The position numbers and the translations under genes were made by a program. From Zizania palustris (Eukaryota > Streptophyta > Magnoliopsida > Poales > Poaceae): 64,000 nt of DNA. This document shows positions 35,001 through 46,309 of this stretch, one piece after another. The notes below the pieces were generated by a model. It searched no databases. It saw nothing but the letters and a program-made list of their open reading frames with translations, and had not been told where the DNA came from. The stretch lies in assembly GCA_019279435.1 (NCBI GenBank), contig JAAALK010000289.1, positions 90,055,023 to 90,119,022 on the forward strand, read 5' to 3'. Positions within the stretch are counted from its first letter, which is position 1, and every line of letters starts with the position of its first letter.

Positions 35001-35932
35001 AACAAAGAGATATCAGCACAGACATGTACATTAGCCCCTGTATAAACCCACCAATTGGTAGATTGATCAACTGAAAGAATGGTAGGAAAATTACCATACC
35101 CGTTCCCATCTTCAGTATTGCCAATGGTCACATTGACAGACTTTGAAGTCTGTCCTGCAGGAGCATTCATCCCTTTGCGATGTGGACACTTCTTGGCCCA
35201 ATGACTAACTTCTCCACATACAAAGCAAGGCTTCGCATCTGTGTTACTCTTCTTCTTCTTGTAGTTGGTAGTTTGTTTAACTTTGAATTTCCCTTTGTTC
35301 TTGCCTGAGGGTTGATGCACCACGTTGGCGCTCGATTGCCCCTCACCTTTTGCTGCAGCGTCCTTTTTCATGGCTTTCTCCTCAACATCAAGAGACCCTA
35401 TCAAACTCTCAACAGAGAATTCCTATCTCTTGTGTTTGAGTGCAGTACCGAAACTCCTCCATGAAGAAGGTAATTTCGCAATAATACAAGCAGCCACAAA
35501 CGTGTCGGGTAAGGCACATTTTAGGAGTTCGAGTTTTTTAGCAATGGCCTGTATTTCATGAGCCTGATCCACTACAGAACGGTTATTAACCATCCTGTAA
35601 TCATGAAATTGCTCCATGACATACAAGTCATTGCTAGCATCAGTAGCACCGAATTTCGCATTCAGTGCATCCCATAACTCCTTCGCGTCTGTCATGTGCA
35701 TATACACCTCGCACAGACGATCAGCAAGAACACTAAGAATGCATCCTACAAAGATTGTAGTGGCATCCTTGAACTCTTTCTCTTTTTCAGCAGAAAGATC
35801 TCCTTAAGGTTTGCCACTACTAACCCAGTAGACATTCATAGCTGTTAGCCACAAAGTAACTCTTATCTGCCATCTCTTGAAGTGCACACCTAAAAATTTC
35901 TCCGGCCTCAGTGCATCAGCAAATCCAGCCAT
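32042..35932 (-). pseudogene. Gag-pol of F, one frame with three internal stops
   Basis: Start at 35932-35930 (MAGFADALRPEKF). Gag has KRWQIRVTLWL, then a CCHC knuckle CFVCGEVSHWAKKC (about 35230-35189). Protease WWVYTGANVHVCAD has Tyr (codon 35044-35042) in place of the catalytic Asp. Integrase: HSDLCEMNG, RSDRGGEYF and SNGIAERKN keep the DDE residues, but CHSS replaces the CxxC zinc pair. RT: MDVKTAFLNG, LYGLKQAPKQWH and LYVDNILIFG, where the second Asp of YVDD is Asn (codon 32983-32981). RNase H: TRSTMEAELTALDTA and YIQTSKNLADPFTKGL. Stops: TAA 35806-35804, TAG 35425-35423, TAG 32494-32492. The frame is otherwise unbroken, so decay is by substitution only. Natural stop TGA 32044-32042. Confidence 0.93.
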
Positions 35933-36087
35933 ATCAAAACCACAGTGCCTAGAATAAGGTTTTTGGATTGTTGGAAATAACAGCACTATTAGGTTTAACT
36001 TATTTCACAAATAAATCATGACGTGAAACAGATGAATATGCATAACCACGGTATACTAGTACACTATACTCATGAACAAGAATAGTA
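35933..36087 (-). other. Leader of F between the 5' LTR and gag
   Basis: 155 bp, A/T-rich. No TGGTATCAGAGC-type primer site is visible next to the LTR end, which is part of why the inner LTR edge is uncertain. Confidence 0.5.
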
Positions 36088-36799
36088 TACCGAACGTGGT
36101 AAGAACGTACCGGATGTTCACAGTAGGAGTAGCCACAGATCGGACTGGTACCACGACGACGACGCGTGGTACCGGACGACGGCGATGACGGGCAGCACCC
36201 GAGCGAAGAGGAAGACGAGCCGTGGAGGACGAACGCGAGCAGTCGCGCGGAGCGCTTCCCAAAAACCTTATTCGCCCTCTCTCGGTGCAGGATCTCGAAG
36301 GCGATGGGTTCCGGAGACCTGCTCTTCCGCTCAATGGTGCACGCCGATGAGAGGAGCGGAGTCGACTACGAATGGCAGCACAAAACAGTGGAGATCGGCT
36401 AGACTCTTCAGTTCTCTCTTCAGCACAGAACCGTCGCTCAGTGTTTGGTTGAGGAGAAAATAGACGCGTGATCAGGGCGTCTCTTCATTCTTCGCGTCTG
36501 CGCAAGCAATCGGAGCCAATTTCGGCGGACCATTCACGCGCATGTCGTGCGCCCGCGCCCCTCGGCCCTGGCCCCGCCCCCGGCCCGTGCCCGGCCCGGC
36601 TCGTGTGTTTCTCTAGTCTCCTCTCACCCATATAGGTCTAGTTGCAAGGAGAGCACCATCCCTTATAAGCTGGTTTTCCTCTCCTAGAACTAGCAAGGTG
36701 GGACTAAAGGTTCACATGCTCCCTCTACATGGTGGGCCTTTGAGATTTTTCCAGGAATTATTCTTCAAATAAACTTGGGCCAAGCCCATTTATTCAACA
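36088..36799 (-). repeat. 5' LTR of F (about 712 bp)
   Basis: Shorter than the 3' LTR by the missing segment noted there and by a shorter GC-rich block. Minus-strand start TGTTGAATAAATGGG at 36799. Open stretches within it (for example 36056-36334) are by-products of GC content. Confidence 0.85.
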
Positions 36800-37415
36800 G
36801 ATACAAATCAAATTCGTTTTCTCCACTGATTTTTGCTGGTTCATCCGAGAGCTTATCTTGGCTGCTATTGCATTATGATGAACAGACTTTTATCCAGAAC
36901 TTTCGATCAAAAACAAGAATTTGAGTTGGTTTTTGCTTGCAAATTCATTCTGCCGTGTAGTTTTATTTCCTGCGCTTGATTGCAAACAGTGCTGCTGGAT
37001 GTTTGTCGTTCCCGCTACAGCTCTGCCGACAACGAGTTTGCTTCTGTTCATCATCTCGCTAGAACTGCTGCAAGTGCCGCCCTTCTTCAGAATTCAGCAA
37101 AGCATCAATATTTGTCCAGACAAGCTTCCTTTTCATTATTTCTGAGTTTAGTTGATGATCTAGACAATCTGTTTTGTGAATTGCTGTGTTTCTTTACTTC
37201 CTCTTGTGATTGTTCATGCATACAACTGATTTGGTGGAGTTTGGGTATAAGAAATGATGATGAACAGATGATTAGGTTTCTACTAAGTGAATAACTTGTT
37301 GTTGTTTTATTTTGTTTGTACTTTCTGGTGAGTTTCGGTTCAATCTTTACATCTTAGGTGAAATAACTAGTTAGACTTTTTGGAAAGATGTTGAAAGAAA
37401 CTTTGTAGTTTACCG
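36800..37415. other. Unassigned sequence next to F
   Basis: T-rich, with only short frames on the plus strand. It resembles neither the coiled-coil gag part of D, which should precede the Cys/His motif, nor the E pol that ends at 30663. It may be unrelated filler or strongly diverged gag. Confidence 0.4.
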
Positions 37416-37423
37416 CCCAACCG

Positions 37424-37930
37424 GCAAAGAAAGCTATTTGTTCTTTAGATGAACCTCCTAAGCTAAAACCCAAGAAAACCATGAGATTTGCGCCTAAGAC
37501 CCATACTCACAAACCGAAGAAAGTGTATCATTGTTCTTATTGTCATCGGGTGGGTCATTTGGTTGGGTTTTTCTTTCGCCGTATCAGGGATGAGCAACAG
37601 TCTTTTGCTATGAGTTTTCAGGACATGCACTACCCATATTTAGGTATGCATGAGTCTGCTTTTCGATCTCATCCTGATTTTGAGGCTCCTTATGGTTATA
37701 TGAGTGGCTATGCTCATCGTGGTGTATATCGTACCTCGTATGATGATAGACCACGTAGGCATTTTGGTCCTAATCATTTTAGGAGACCTCAGCGAGTTGC
37801 TAGGAGATCACATGCGCAGTATGATTCTCACCACACAGTCTCTTGCTTTATCTACTTCTCGGGTTGTTCAGCACCGGATACCTAAGTATCTTATCTTTGA
37901 ACCCAGCGCTGAGTACTCGAGATTTTACTT
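37424..37930 (+). pseudogene. Sirevirus gag C-terminal fragment
   Basis: An open plus-strand reading runs through a Lys-rich stretch (KPKKTMRFAPK) to CSYCHRVGHLVGFFF (about 37520-37565), then DMHYPYLGMHES and an Arg/Tyr/Pro-rich tail. Each block has a match in D at 19400-19757 in the same order. The reading stops at 37883-37885 and no pol follows. Confidence 0.8.
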
Positions 37931-38564
37931 CTCTACTTAGGAGAGTGTTTTTGCCCCACGTGGTGTACACCATTCCTCATATGGTGATAGATCACGTGTA
38001 AGAGGCTTTTTTGTTCGACTGGTTGGGAGACCTAGTTGTTTTCCAGGGTCGCGCTTTATTGCTAGACCACACACTTTTTATCATGGTTTATCTTCTGTGC
38101 ATAGTCAGTTTTCTATTTTGCCTAGATTTCGTGTTTTGTGCTTCTAGATTCCAAAGCAATTTTTATCTCACCCTCTCACTGAGCATCCTAGAGATATGAG
38201 CATGTTTTTAGGGGGAGCTGTGTAGCATTGCATGAGCTTCTGTCATTTGATTAATTGTTTTTACAAGTACATGCTTTGTAATGCCTTTGAACTATTATCT
38301 TTAATATTGTTGACTGCTTAGCATGTATTCATCTAAGAATTGACATGAGCATGTCTTTTATTTGTGAAAAATTGAAAATGGTCACTCCTTAGTCTAGAAT
38401 CTAGCTTGGATTGGTTGAGTGCTTTTGCTAGCTTTTATACACATGATAGCTAGGTCCTTTTTACTTGGATGCTTATACGCAACATGAGTTCATCAAAAAT
38501 GAAAATGAAAATGAATGAAAAAAAAAGAAAAATGAATGAAAATGAAAATTGAAATGAATGATAT

Positions 38565-39704
38565 TTATGCTTTTGTGTGCTGAATTTTGAAGACGATCTC
38601 TTCATCACTTGAACTTGAAGAAGAGGAGGAAGACGATGATCTCTTGGAGTAGCTTTTCTCCATCTCGGTGAAGAAGGCCTTGTCTCGCTTTTTGTTCTCA
38701 CGCCTGTACTCCTTTAGAGCCTTTCGAAAGAATCTCGTCTTGGGCTTGCCTTTTGTGAAGGTGGAGTTGTCGTGCTTGCCGGAGTCGTAGGAGCTACCGC
38801 CGGTTCCCTTCTTGTAACTCTTCCGCTTGGGGCAGTCGGCGATAAAATGACCTAGATCACCACACTCAAAGCATCCAGATTTTGTGTCGTGTCTTTTAAG
38901 CATTCGTTTATCATAGACACGACGCACCTGGTTGTTAAACAAACACAAATCATCATCTCCTAGCAAATCAAGCTGATCCTTGGAGATAGACATCAAAGAA
39001 AACGCAGCACAACTCAAAGCAGTAGGATCAGCATAAGGTGTCGCAAGGGCCAGGGTTTTTGAACCAAAACCAGTTAGATTTGATCTCAACTAGATATCAA
39101 CCTCTGAGGCTTTGAGCTTACTAAAAAGCTCTGCGACAGTCAAGGTATCATAGGAAGCGCTCTCAGCAATAGAAGAAACCTTAATCTCCCAGATCTTAGG
39201 GTCTAAGGTATGAAGAACCTTGAGCGCCTGTTCATGATCTGACACCAGATGATCATGATCGGCCTTGTTGGCCCGAAGCTTGTTAATGATAGAATGAAAG
39301 TGACCAAACAAAGCCTCAACAATCTCACCCGACTTCTATGAGAAATTTTCATACTCACGCTGGTAGGTCTGATAGAGCCTAGCCTTGACTTGAGCTGTCC
39401 CCTCATGGTGTGCCTGGAGGGTAGCCCAGATATCTTGAGCAGTGTCAAGATGGCTAATGCGCTCAAACTCACTAGGACCTAAACCAGAAAATAAAATGTT
39501 CACCGCTTTGCTATTGTTCTGATGCTGGGCAATTATATCAGGAGAAGTGCGCTCAGCAACAGGAAGTATAGAAAAAGTAGCATGAACACAAATATCGCAA
39601 ATGTCCGATCTCTGGCTCATGAGATAGGCTCGCATGCGAGTCTTCCAATAAGTGTAGCCAAAATCTTCAAGGGACGTGACTTTACCAGAGGAAGTCATGA
39701 TCAC
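38565..39704 (-). pseudogene. Gag of E, N-terminal part
   Basis: Start at 39704-39702, 46 bp inside the primer site. Blocks: FGYTYWKTRMRAYLMSQ, NILFSGLGPSEFERI, HEGTAQVKARLYQTYQ, ELFSKLKASEVDI, and a CCHC knuckle CFECGDLGHFIADC (about 38874-38833), followed by a Lys/Arg-rich segment and a run of ten or more Ser with Asp/Glu. TAG stops at 39338-39336 and 39092-39090. D gag (14970-17053) is collinear. After the Ser run the reading enters foreign sequence near 38585 and ends at 38565, so the coiled-coil half is missing. Confidence 0.87.
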
Positions 39705-39749
39705 TACCTGGGGTTAGAACCGGTTAAGGTATGGAAAAACCCTAACCAA

Positions 39750-39761
39750 GCCCTGATACCA
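39750..39761 (-). other. Primer binding site of E
   Basis: The minus strand reads TGGTATCAGGGC, one mismatch from the initiator tRNA-Met site seen in D, two bases inside the LTR end. Confidence 0.9.
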
Positions 39762-39763
39762 CT

Positions 39764-41613
39764 TGTAGGACCAAAAGTAGCAACCAGAGGGGGTGAATGG
39801 GTGCCAAAAAAAATCTTTTGAATCAATGGCCTACTCCCAACACCTAACGCACCTCGACAGACAAAAACAACAGAAGCAAAATAGATCACATGTACTAAAA
39901 TTGTCTAGCTTAAAAATGACCGGTGTCCAGTAAATAAAATCATGTTCTCAGATGATTTAATAAATACTTGATGTGCACAGAAAAACACCTAGATATATCA
40001 GTAAACATTCATATTGCAATCTGAAAATAAAGAACTAATCAAGTAAATAAATCATGGATTATTAAGAATTAAATTCAGAAATAAAACTTATGTATTGCAC
40101 GATGTATTGCACGTAAATCGAGAATGGAAAATATTACGGTGACTAATTTTTTTCTTTTTATACGAACAAAATCAAAATACTTAATTAAACATTATGCGAG
40201 CACTAGTAAGGTTTTAGCAGGCAAAAATTAATCATGAAATCACTAATCAGGTTCGCATGCTAAACAGGAATAGAGAGTTATTGTTTTAATTAACTTAGCT
40301 GAAAAATAGGAGTTTAGATGGAAACGTTTACGTGCGTTTGATGCCGCCGCACAATGTCTTGCTGCCGAATTTCTTCCTGACAGTGTGATGATGCTGCTGT
40401 TGTATCTCGTATTCTCCGTCGCACCGCCCAAGGCAGCAAACTACTGGCGCATGCGCCTGCTGCTGTCGCCTCCCCACACCGAACAGAACCCACGTTGCCT
40501 GCTTTACGCCAAACACAGTGATGCTTCTGGTGACTCCACGGCTTCACACGCCTAATGCCTAGGCATAGACACCTAGCTGCTGCAGCTACGTGCCGGTGTG
40601 CAGCACATGTGCGATTGCTTCCTGAATCTTGTGCACTTCAAGAGAAACAAGTGAATTAAAAATTGCCTTGCCTATGAACTGGTGCCAAAAACTAAGAAAT
40701 TTGACTGTGCACTGAATGTGACTAAAAGTCCTGCATGAGTACTCAATGGTGCAAGTACACGACTTCCATGAATGTAGGCTGGTCGGCTACATTGGCCAAG
40801 AAACAGAGTTGTCCTCGAGTAAATCCCGTCGGGGTGGTATGGAGTTGGACCACACGCGCATGCGAGAGTCCTGAAGTGCAGACGAAGAAAGCCCACTTCC
40901 AGCGGTGCAGCAGCAAAGCGCAGGCCGACAGTGGAAGAAAAACTTATCGGTGGCGGTGGAAAAACTTATCGGCGGCGGCGGAAGTAGAATAGCGGTGGCC
41001 AGGGGAAAACGAATTGGACTGTAGATTAATTGCAAATCAGTCAACCCTAACCCTAGGGGGTTGGGGCCTATTTATAGGCAGCCCACTAATAAAGGGAAAA
41101 AGACAAATTTACCCCTAGTGTAAATTACACTGACTCTAAAAATAAAATTGGAAATGACCAAAATGCCCTTAGAGTTTTTTACTGACTCGAATAACATAGA
41201 CTATGGGCCTAAAGGCAAAATAATAAAATCCTAAATAAAGATAATCATCGCTTGTCAGTTTTGCGCCGAAACTGACAAAATGTCCACCGTCTTCGCACCG
41301 GGTACCCGGATTGGGCCGACTCGATTCCACAGCTTCCTCAGCCCAGCAATCGCTCGCTGCCCGTGTACCTAAGTCAATCCCGGTCAACAGACCAGTGGAT
41401 CCTCTATCGCTCCTAGCCCATGTACTCGGATTGGGCAAGCCCGACTCCGCGACCCCTTTGCCCGGCAGTCGCTCGTTGCCCGTGTACCTGAGTCACACGG
41501 AGCCCAAACACGGCAGGTCTCATCTTCTCTTCACGTCTCCTCTTTGACTTCCATTGACAATCACTCATCACATCTAGAGTCATAAGGCCCATGCTCTTCA
41601 ACATGGTTCCTCA
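39764..41613 (-). repeat. 5' LTR of E (1,850 bp)
   Basis: On the plus strand it starts TGTAGGACCAAAAG and ends CATGGTTCCTCA. It preserves the empty sites of two insertions in the other LTR: for X (…CAGCCCACTAATAAAG near 41081-41096) and for A (…AATCAGGTTCGC near 40243-40254). Minus-strand TATAAATAGGCC box near 41073. The sequence ACCCTAACCCTAGGGGGTT (41045) is in both LTR copies. Confidence 0.92.
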
Positions 41614-41760
41614 ATCGAATATTCAGATATTCGATACACAACTTCGAACTACTTCGAGCTATTATGCTATTCGGAGGCTTGAGATAGTTCGCTTCACAAA
41701 CTTCTTGTTTGTTAGTTCTTAATCTTAGAGAACCTGTTAGCGTAATCTTTTACGCCAACA
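41614..41760 (+). repeat. 5' LTR of C, 3' end only (147 bp)
   Basis: Aligns with the last part of A's LTR (from about 4086). The start of the LTR is on the far side of element E, outside the window. It begins with ATCGA, the presumed TSD of E. Confidence 0.85.
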
Positions 41761-42107
41761 GTTGGCGTCATCCATGGGGAACTTAGTTCTAAAAGCTAGT
41801 TCTCCGCCGCTAACTGCACTTCGAAGAGCACTTGTAGAGGGAGTTTCGGAGTCTGAAGATTCCGCGCACCCTTCAGTAAGGGGCTTTCTAGTGTAGCTCG
41901 AAGGCCTCTTCTCACCTTCCCAAATCATTTGAAGTCTTTGGTCTTCAGACCTTAACTACGTTAGCCATACCTCCCAAGCGGAGCCTAGCCACCGATCCTC
42001 CCCGAAGGTCCCCTCGGACCAACGGTGCAGGACCCTCAGTCATTCCACCAACTCCCGAAGTGGTCATCAGACCTTGAGCACCCAGAGGTCCCCGAGCAGC
42101 TCCCTCG
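41761..42107 (+). other. Leader of C with primer binding site
   Basis: TTGGCGTCATCCATGGGGA starts one base after the LTR and has the TGG-initial form expected of a primer site. The rest is the leader and possibly the eroded first part of gag; no clear frame. Confidence 0.6.
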
Positions 42108-43282
42108 GTGCTTCGAACTGATTACCTCAGTTCCCAAGACCCGGAGATCCCCTCCGGAGGGGATGAAGACCTTCTTGAGGATGCGGCTACCCAGGTAGCG
42201 CGGCTTCAAGAGAAAGTAGCAAGGTGGAGGCAAGAGGCTGCAGATAGACTTCACCCTCAAGCCTTCACTCCTGTTCCGGAGGTGCCTCAAGACGACAGTA
42301 CTAGTAATTATCCCGAAGCTCTTCGAGTCCTGGAGGATGCCGAGAACGCATCCTTCGATGATGAGTCTCCACTGCATCCAGACTTGTAGAAAGTTCCCTT
42401 TGACCCCAGGTTCAAAGCCTCGAAGTTGCACAAATACTCTGGTGGGTCCGACCCCATAGAGTTCTCTCGTTCGTATGCCTTGGCAATAGAAGCCAACGGA
42501 GGGGTGCGGAACACAATGGCAAAGTGCTTCCCCCTCGCGTTGGAAGGTGTGACTCTTCGATGGTTCTGGTCTGTAAAGCCAGGATGGATCAGGTCATGGG
42601 AGCAACTGAAGAGGAAGTTCGTGAGTAACTTCTAGGGTACGTTCGTAGCCCCAATGTCTAGGGGAAGTTTGTTCCATGTGAAGCAGCAAGCAGGGGAGAC
42701 CCTTTAGGAGTACTTTACACGCTTCGCCCACACCAAGTCTCAGATTAAAGTCTTGTCTACCTCTTTGGTAGTGGATGTGGCGCGCGAAGGGGTGTTGAAC
42801 CAAGATCTCCTCAGCAAACTTCACCGAAAGCCGGTGTCATCTGTAGCACAGCTAATGGCATACTTTGAACAGTATGCCAAGGAAGAGGAAGGTTGCCTCC
42901 GAAGAACCGCAGACATACTCTTCGTCCAGGACTTCGACCAGATGTGCATTCCCCGAAGACACCTACTTCTGGCAGCTCGCCCACTCCAAGGTTTTGCAGG
43001 TCCTCCTCTCGATGCCGTCGGTCAGGTAGGTCTCGAGGTTGCCTTCGGAGAGGGGCCCCTAGCCAGAGTTAAGGAGGCTATCTTCGATGTTGTCGATGCC
43101 CCGTATGCCTATAATGCTATCTTCGGGAGGGGCATGCTAAACCAGTTCAGAGCTATATCACATCATAACTATTTGTGTCTCAAAATGCCCACGCAAGGTG
43201 GAGTCCTCACTATTTCAGGAGACCAAGCTGTAGCCCAAAGAGCGGAGTATGGCCACGGTCCACCTTTGGACCCTCGGTAGGT
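42108..43282 (+). pseudogene. Gag of C fused to a protease remnant
   Basis: The first frame (42108-42389) is a Gln/Arg/Glu-rich, probably helical segment. After a TAG the capsid-like part follows: FKASKLHKYSGGSDP, then GVTLRWFWSVKPG and SWEQLKRKFVSNF, then a TAG at 42633-42635, another TAG at 42705-42707, and HRKPVSSVAQLMAYFEQYAKEEE. The frame then passes directly to a protease-tail block (AYNAIFGRGMLNQFRAI). The zinc knuckle and the protease active site that should lie between are absent, so about 200 or more codons were deleted. Stop TAG at 43278-43280. Confidence 0.8.
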
Positions 43283-43450
43283 GAATAGTGTGCTGGAGCA
43301 CATGGAGGAATCTTTGGGGTCCTTAGACCCCTCGAAGGGCCCTTCCCTAAAGCCAAGCCTGGAAGGTGATGTGGTCACGAAGATGATCCTTAAAGATGGC
43401 AAGGAATATTCAATACAATTCGGCAAGGGGCTACATTCAGAAATATCTAC

Positions 43451-44764
43451 TTAGCTGGAGGAAGTAATTAAAGAGAACTTAGATATCTTTGCTTGGACTG
43501 ACGAAGATATCCCTGGAGTTGACCGGAGCATCATCGAGCACAGTTTGCTTGTCAACCCGAAGGCTAGGCCAGTGCGCCAGGGGCTCCGTAAGTTGTCAAC
43601 AGAAAGGGCAGACCTTGCCAAGGTAGAGGTGGAGAAGTTGCTGAGGGCAAAAATTATCAGGGAAGTAGCCCACACGGAGTGGTTGGCTAACCCCGTTTTT
43701 GTCAAGAAAAAGGGCTCCAGCAAGTGGCGCATGTGCATCGACTTCACGTCACTAAATAAAGCATGCCCGCGAGACCCCTACCCTATGCCCCAAATAGATC
43801 AGCTTGTGGATTCTACGGCTAGATCCGAATTGTTAAGCTTCTTGGACGCATACTCCGGTTATCATCAGGTCTAGCTAAAGCGCGAAGACGAAGCCAAGAC
43901 GAGTTTTATAACTCCTTCCAGGGTATTTTGTTATGTTCGAATGCCTTTTGGCTTGCGGAATGCTGGGGCCACCTTCTCACGTCTTATAGCTAAGGCTCTA
44001 GGTCACCAGATAGGCCGAAATGTCGAAGCCTATATGGATGACATACAAATAAAGAGTGTTGTAAACCACCATCATAGCCTAGACTTAGCTGAAACTTTTG
44101 AGAGCCTCTGAGCATGTGGAGTTTGCTTCAACCTTGAAAAATGTATATTCGGGGCGCAAGTAGGAAAATTGCTAGGGTACTTAGTTTCAAGTAGAGGAAT
44201 CAAAGCTAGCCCGATGAAGATAAGTGCATTGGAAAGAATGGCTCCACCAGAAAATCTGAAGCAGGTCCAGAAGCTAACAGGACGACTCGTAGCTCTTAGT
44301 AGATTCCTAGCCAGATCAATCGAACGAAGCCTCCCAATTTTAAAAGCTCTAAAGGGGTCCGAAAGTTTCAAGTGGACGTCGGAGTGCCAGAAGAGCTTCG
44401 ATGAAATTAAAGATTATCTCAGAAATCAATCAACGCTTACTGTGCCCTTCCCAAAAGAAACTCTCATTCTTTATCTTACAGCAACGGGCTCCGCAGTAAG
44501 TGTAGTGCTAGTTAGGGAAGTTGAGCTTAAAGGAAAACTGGTGCAGAACCCAATATACTTCGTCTCAGAAGCTTTGTCCGGAGCAAAGACAAGATACTCC
44601 GAGCTCAAAAAATTTGCATATTCTTTTGTAATGGCCTCGCGGAAGCTAAGGCATTACTTCTTAGCACATAATCTCATCGTTCCTACCTTGTATCCCCTTG
44701 GTAATATGCTTCGGAGCAAGGACTCCACGGGTAGGATTGGAAAATGGGCTGTCGAGCTAGCCCC
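43451..44764 (+). pseudogene. Reverse transcriptase and connection domain of C
   Basis: Blocks: VEKLLRAKIIREVAHTEWLAN, WRMCIDFTSLNKACP, SFLDAYSGYHQ, MPFGLRNAGATFSRL, and EAYMDDIQIKS (about 44026-44058) with both catalytic Asp. TAG at 43873-43875 follows YHQV, and a TGA near 44110 interrupts the thumb. The segment LGYLVSSRGI…GRLVALSRFLARS is the RT C-terminus. The classic gypsy RNase H remnant (LTATGSAVSVVLV, KLRHYFLAHN) follows and is cut by element B at 44764. Confidence 0.88.
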
Positions 44765-46103
44765 TATTGACACGAAAATGTGTCCCTGCACTTGGGTAAG
44801 TTCGACGATCCAAAAGTGTGCGGATACTTAGGGACAAGCCTAAGCGTAACACAGCACCGACGTCGCGTTCCGACTACCCTCAGCCGTGGTAAGGGGGTGG
44901 AGTCACCAAGCAATCAGATCACACGGAAATAATCCAATTAGCTGAAAGAAATAGATTAAACAGAATAAATCAGCAAATTAGTCGGAGCCTGTCTGCTTCG
45001 AGGTACAATGCGAAGGGGTCGCCGAAGTGTGCCTTTGGCGTCTGGTGCGAAGTGTCCCGCCGAAGGGTACCTTCAGCGTTCGGACTGATCTGACCGAAGA
45101 TGAACTCCGAACGGATCTAGACGTGACAATCACCTCTGAACAGCGGAGTTCGGTGCGAAGTCTCTGATACAGTAAGGTACAGAATAATGACTCAAACGCA
45201 ACGCGTGGGCGTGACTTCGTCCGGAGCGGAGTACGAGCGTGGCAAAGCCTGTCGTGACTAAGCATGCTGACGGAGTGTGCGGTCAAAGCAACAGTCTCGT
45301 CAAAGGGTGTTTTGGCAACCTCCGAAACCGATCTCTCAGCTTCGGACACCTCCGACGAAATAGCTCTGAACGTAGAAACCTGCAACACAGTGGATTCGAA
45401 GTACCAATTCGGCCTGAGGACTGAATTCTACTAAGTGTTGCACTAGTGGCGAAGGTAGCAATCTGTTACGCAGATTAGCGGATACTTCACAGGCGAAGTA
45501 ACAAGGGGATAGCAATCTATTACGTAGATTAACAGATACTTCATAGGTGAAGTAATAAGGCGATAGCAATCTATTACGTAGATCAACGTATACTTCACAA
45601 GCAAAGTAACAAGGATTACCACTATTTCGAAGTGGCCGTCGGAGGGCTTCCAGGCAAACCCACGAAGAGTACAGAAGAGTAAAGGTAAAGTAAATACGAT
45701 TCAAAGCTAGGGCTTTGTGGTTGATTTGTGTTGGGGGGCCTCTGAACTGGCTTTGCCTCTGTATTTATAGGGGCTAGACCTCTAATCTAATATGCTATAA
45801 TTCGGCAGAATAGAGATAAACACTTAGCCAAAATTGGGTCCAACTCTATCTTTGCTCGAAGTGGGCCTTCGGCTAGGCTCATCGAAGCCTGTTCCTCGGG
45901 CCAAAGCTTCGGCGGCATGGGCCTCCGAAGGCCTCCTGGCCGAAGGCTGTGGGCTGGCTAGAAGCTTCCAGAGCCCGTAACCCAATGGTCCTTCGGCCCT
46001 GTAGGGCTTCGGCCTGACCCGGGACATGTGTATTTTCGGCCCAAATTACAAAAATTGACATTTTGATAATCTTAACCATTGATGTCATGTTTTGCTATCA
46101 ACA
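44765..46103 (-). repeat. 3' LTR of B (1,339 bp)
   Basis: Same family as the LTRs of X. It carries a third copy of a roughly 60-bp unit GTTACGCAGATTAGCGGATACTTC… (45472-45610), where X has two. Adjacent interior bases give a minus-strand purine tract (46104-46122). Confidence 0.9.
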
Positions 46104-46309
46104 CATGCCCTCTGCCTTTTAGTGAACTAAATGAACTAAAAGCACAAAGAGCTAAAGACGATATCTTCCATATCGACCTTTTGACATCTTTTAAGTTGTT
46201 TGCCACACACTTAGGAAATACCTTTTCAAGTATCTACCATTCAAAGCTCTTCGAAACCACTCTCCTTGTAGAGATTCTAATACATATGCATTGCCAGGAG
46301 CGATTTCGG

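Larger units (their letters stand above)
30664..36799 (-). mobile_element. Element F: Ty1/copia retrotransposon, nearly complete frame
   Basis: LTRs at 30664-31492 (3' LTR) and 36088-36799 (5' LTR) surround a single 1,297-codon gag-pol frame on the minus strand. The LTR start on the minus strand is TGTTGAATAAATGGGC. The inner LTR end is uncertain by about 25 bp because the shared sequence runs to TACCGAACGTGG without a clear TG. I find no matching TSD: the right flank is GATAC, the left flank is E integrase, and the sequences on the two sides do not belong to one continuous E frame. F is a different copia family from D and E. Confidence 0.88.
36800..38585 (+). mobile_element. Sirevirus fragment in inverted orientation inside E
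   Basis: This piece reads on the plus strand whereas E reads on the minus strand. It begins with about 600 bp I cannot assign, then the second gag Cys/His motif (37420-37930), a second partial copy of the gag C-terminus (37935-38220), a GGGGGAG tract at 38210-38216, and T-rich DNA like D's 3' noncoding part. Protease, integrase, RT and RNase H are absent. At about 38585 it meets the C-terminal end of E gag (minus) in mid-reading. It is either an inversion within E or a remnant of another Sirevirus joined by recombination. Confidence 0.65.
4234..41613 (-). mobile_element. Element E: Sirevirus-like Ty1/copia retrotransposon, heavily invaded
   Basis: E reads right to left. Its 5' LTR is 39764-41613, primer site 39750-39761, gag 39704-38585, pol 30663-27804, 3' noncoding part 27803-12653, and 3' LTR 12652-4234 (the far end lies beyond inserted element A). 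It is inserted in the 5' LTR of element C; the flank after 41613 starts ATCGA, the expected TSD. A, X, D and F sit inside it, and the stretch between gag and pol is rearranged. Assignment to Sirevirus rests on similarity of gag and pol to element D, long LTRs, and repeated CTCCCCC tracts (purine tracts on the coding strand) in the 3' noncoding part. Confidence 0.85.
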
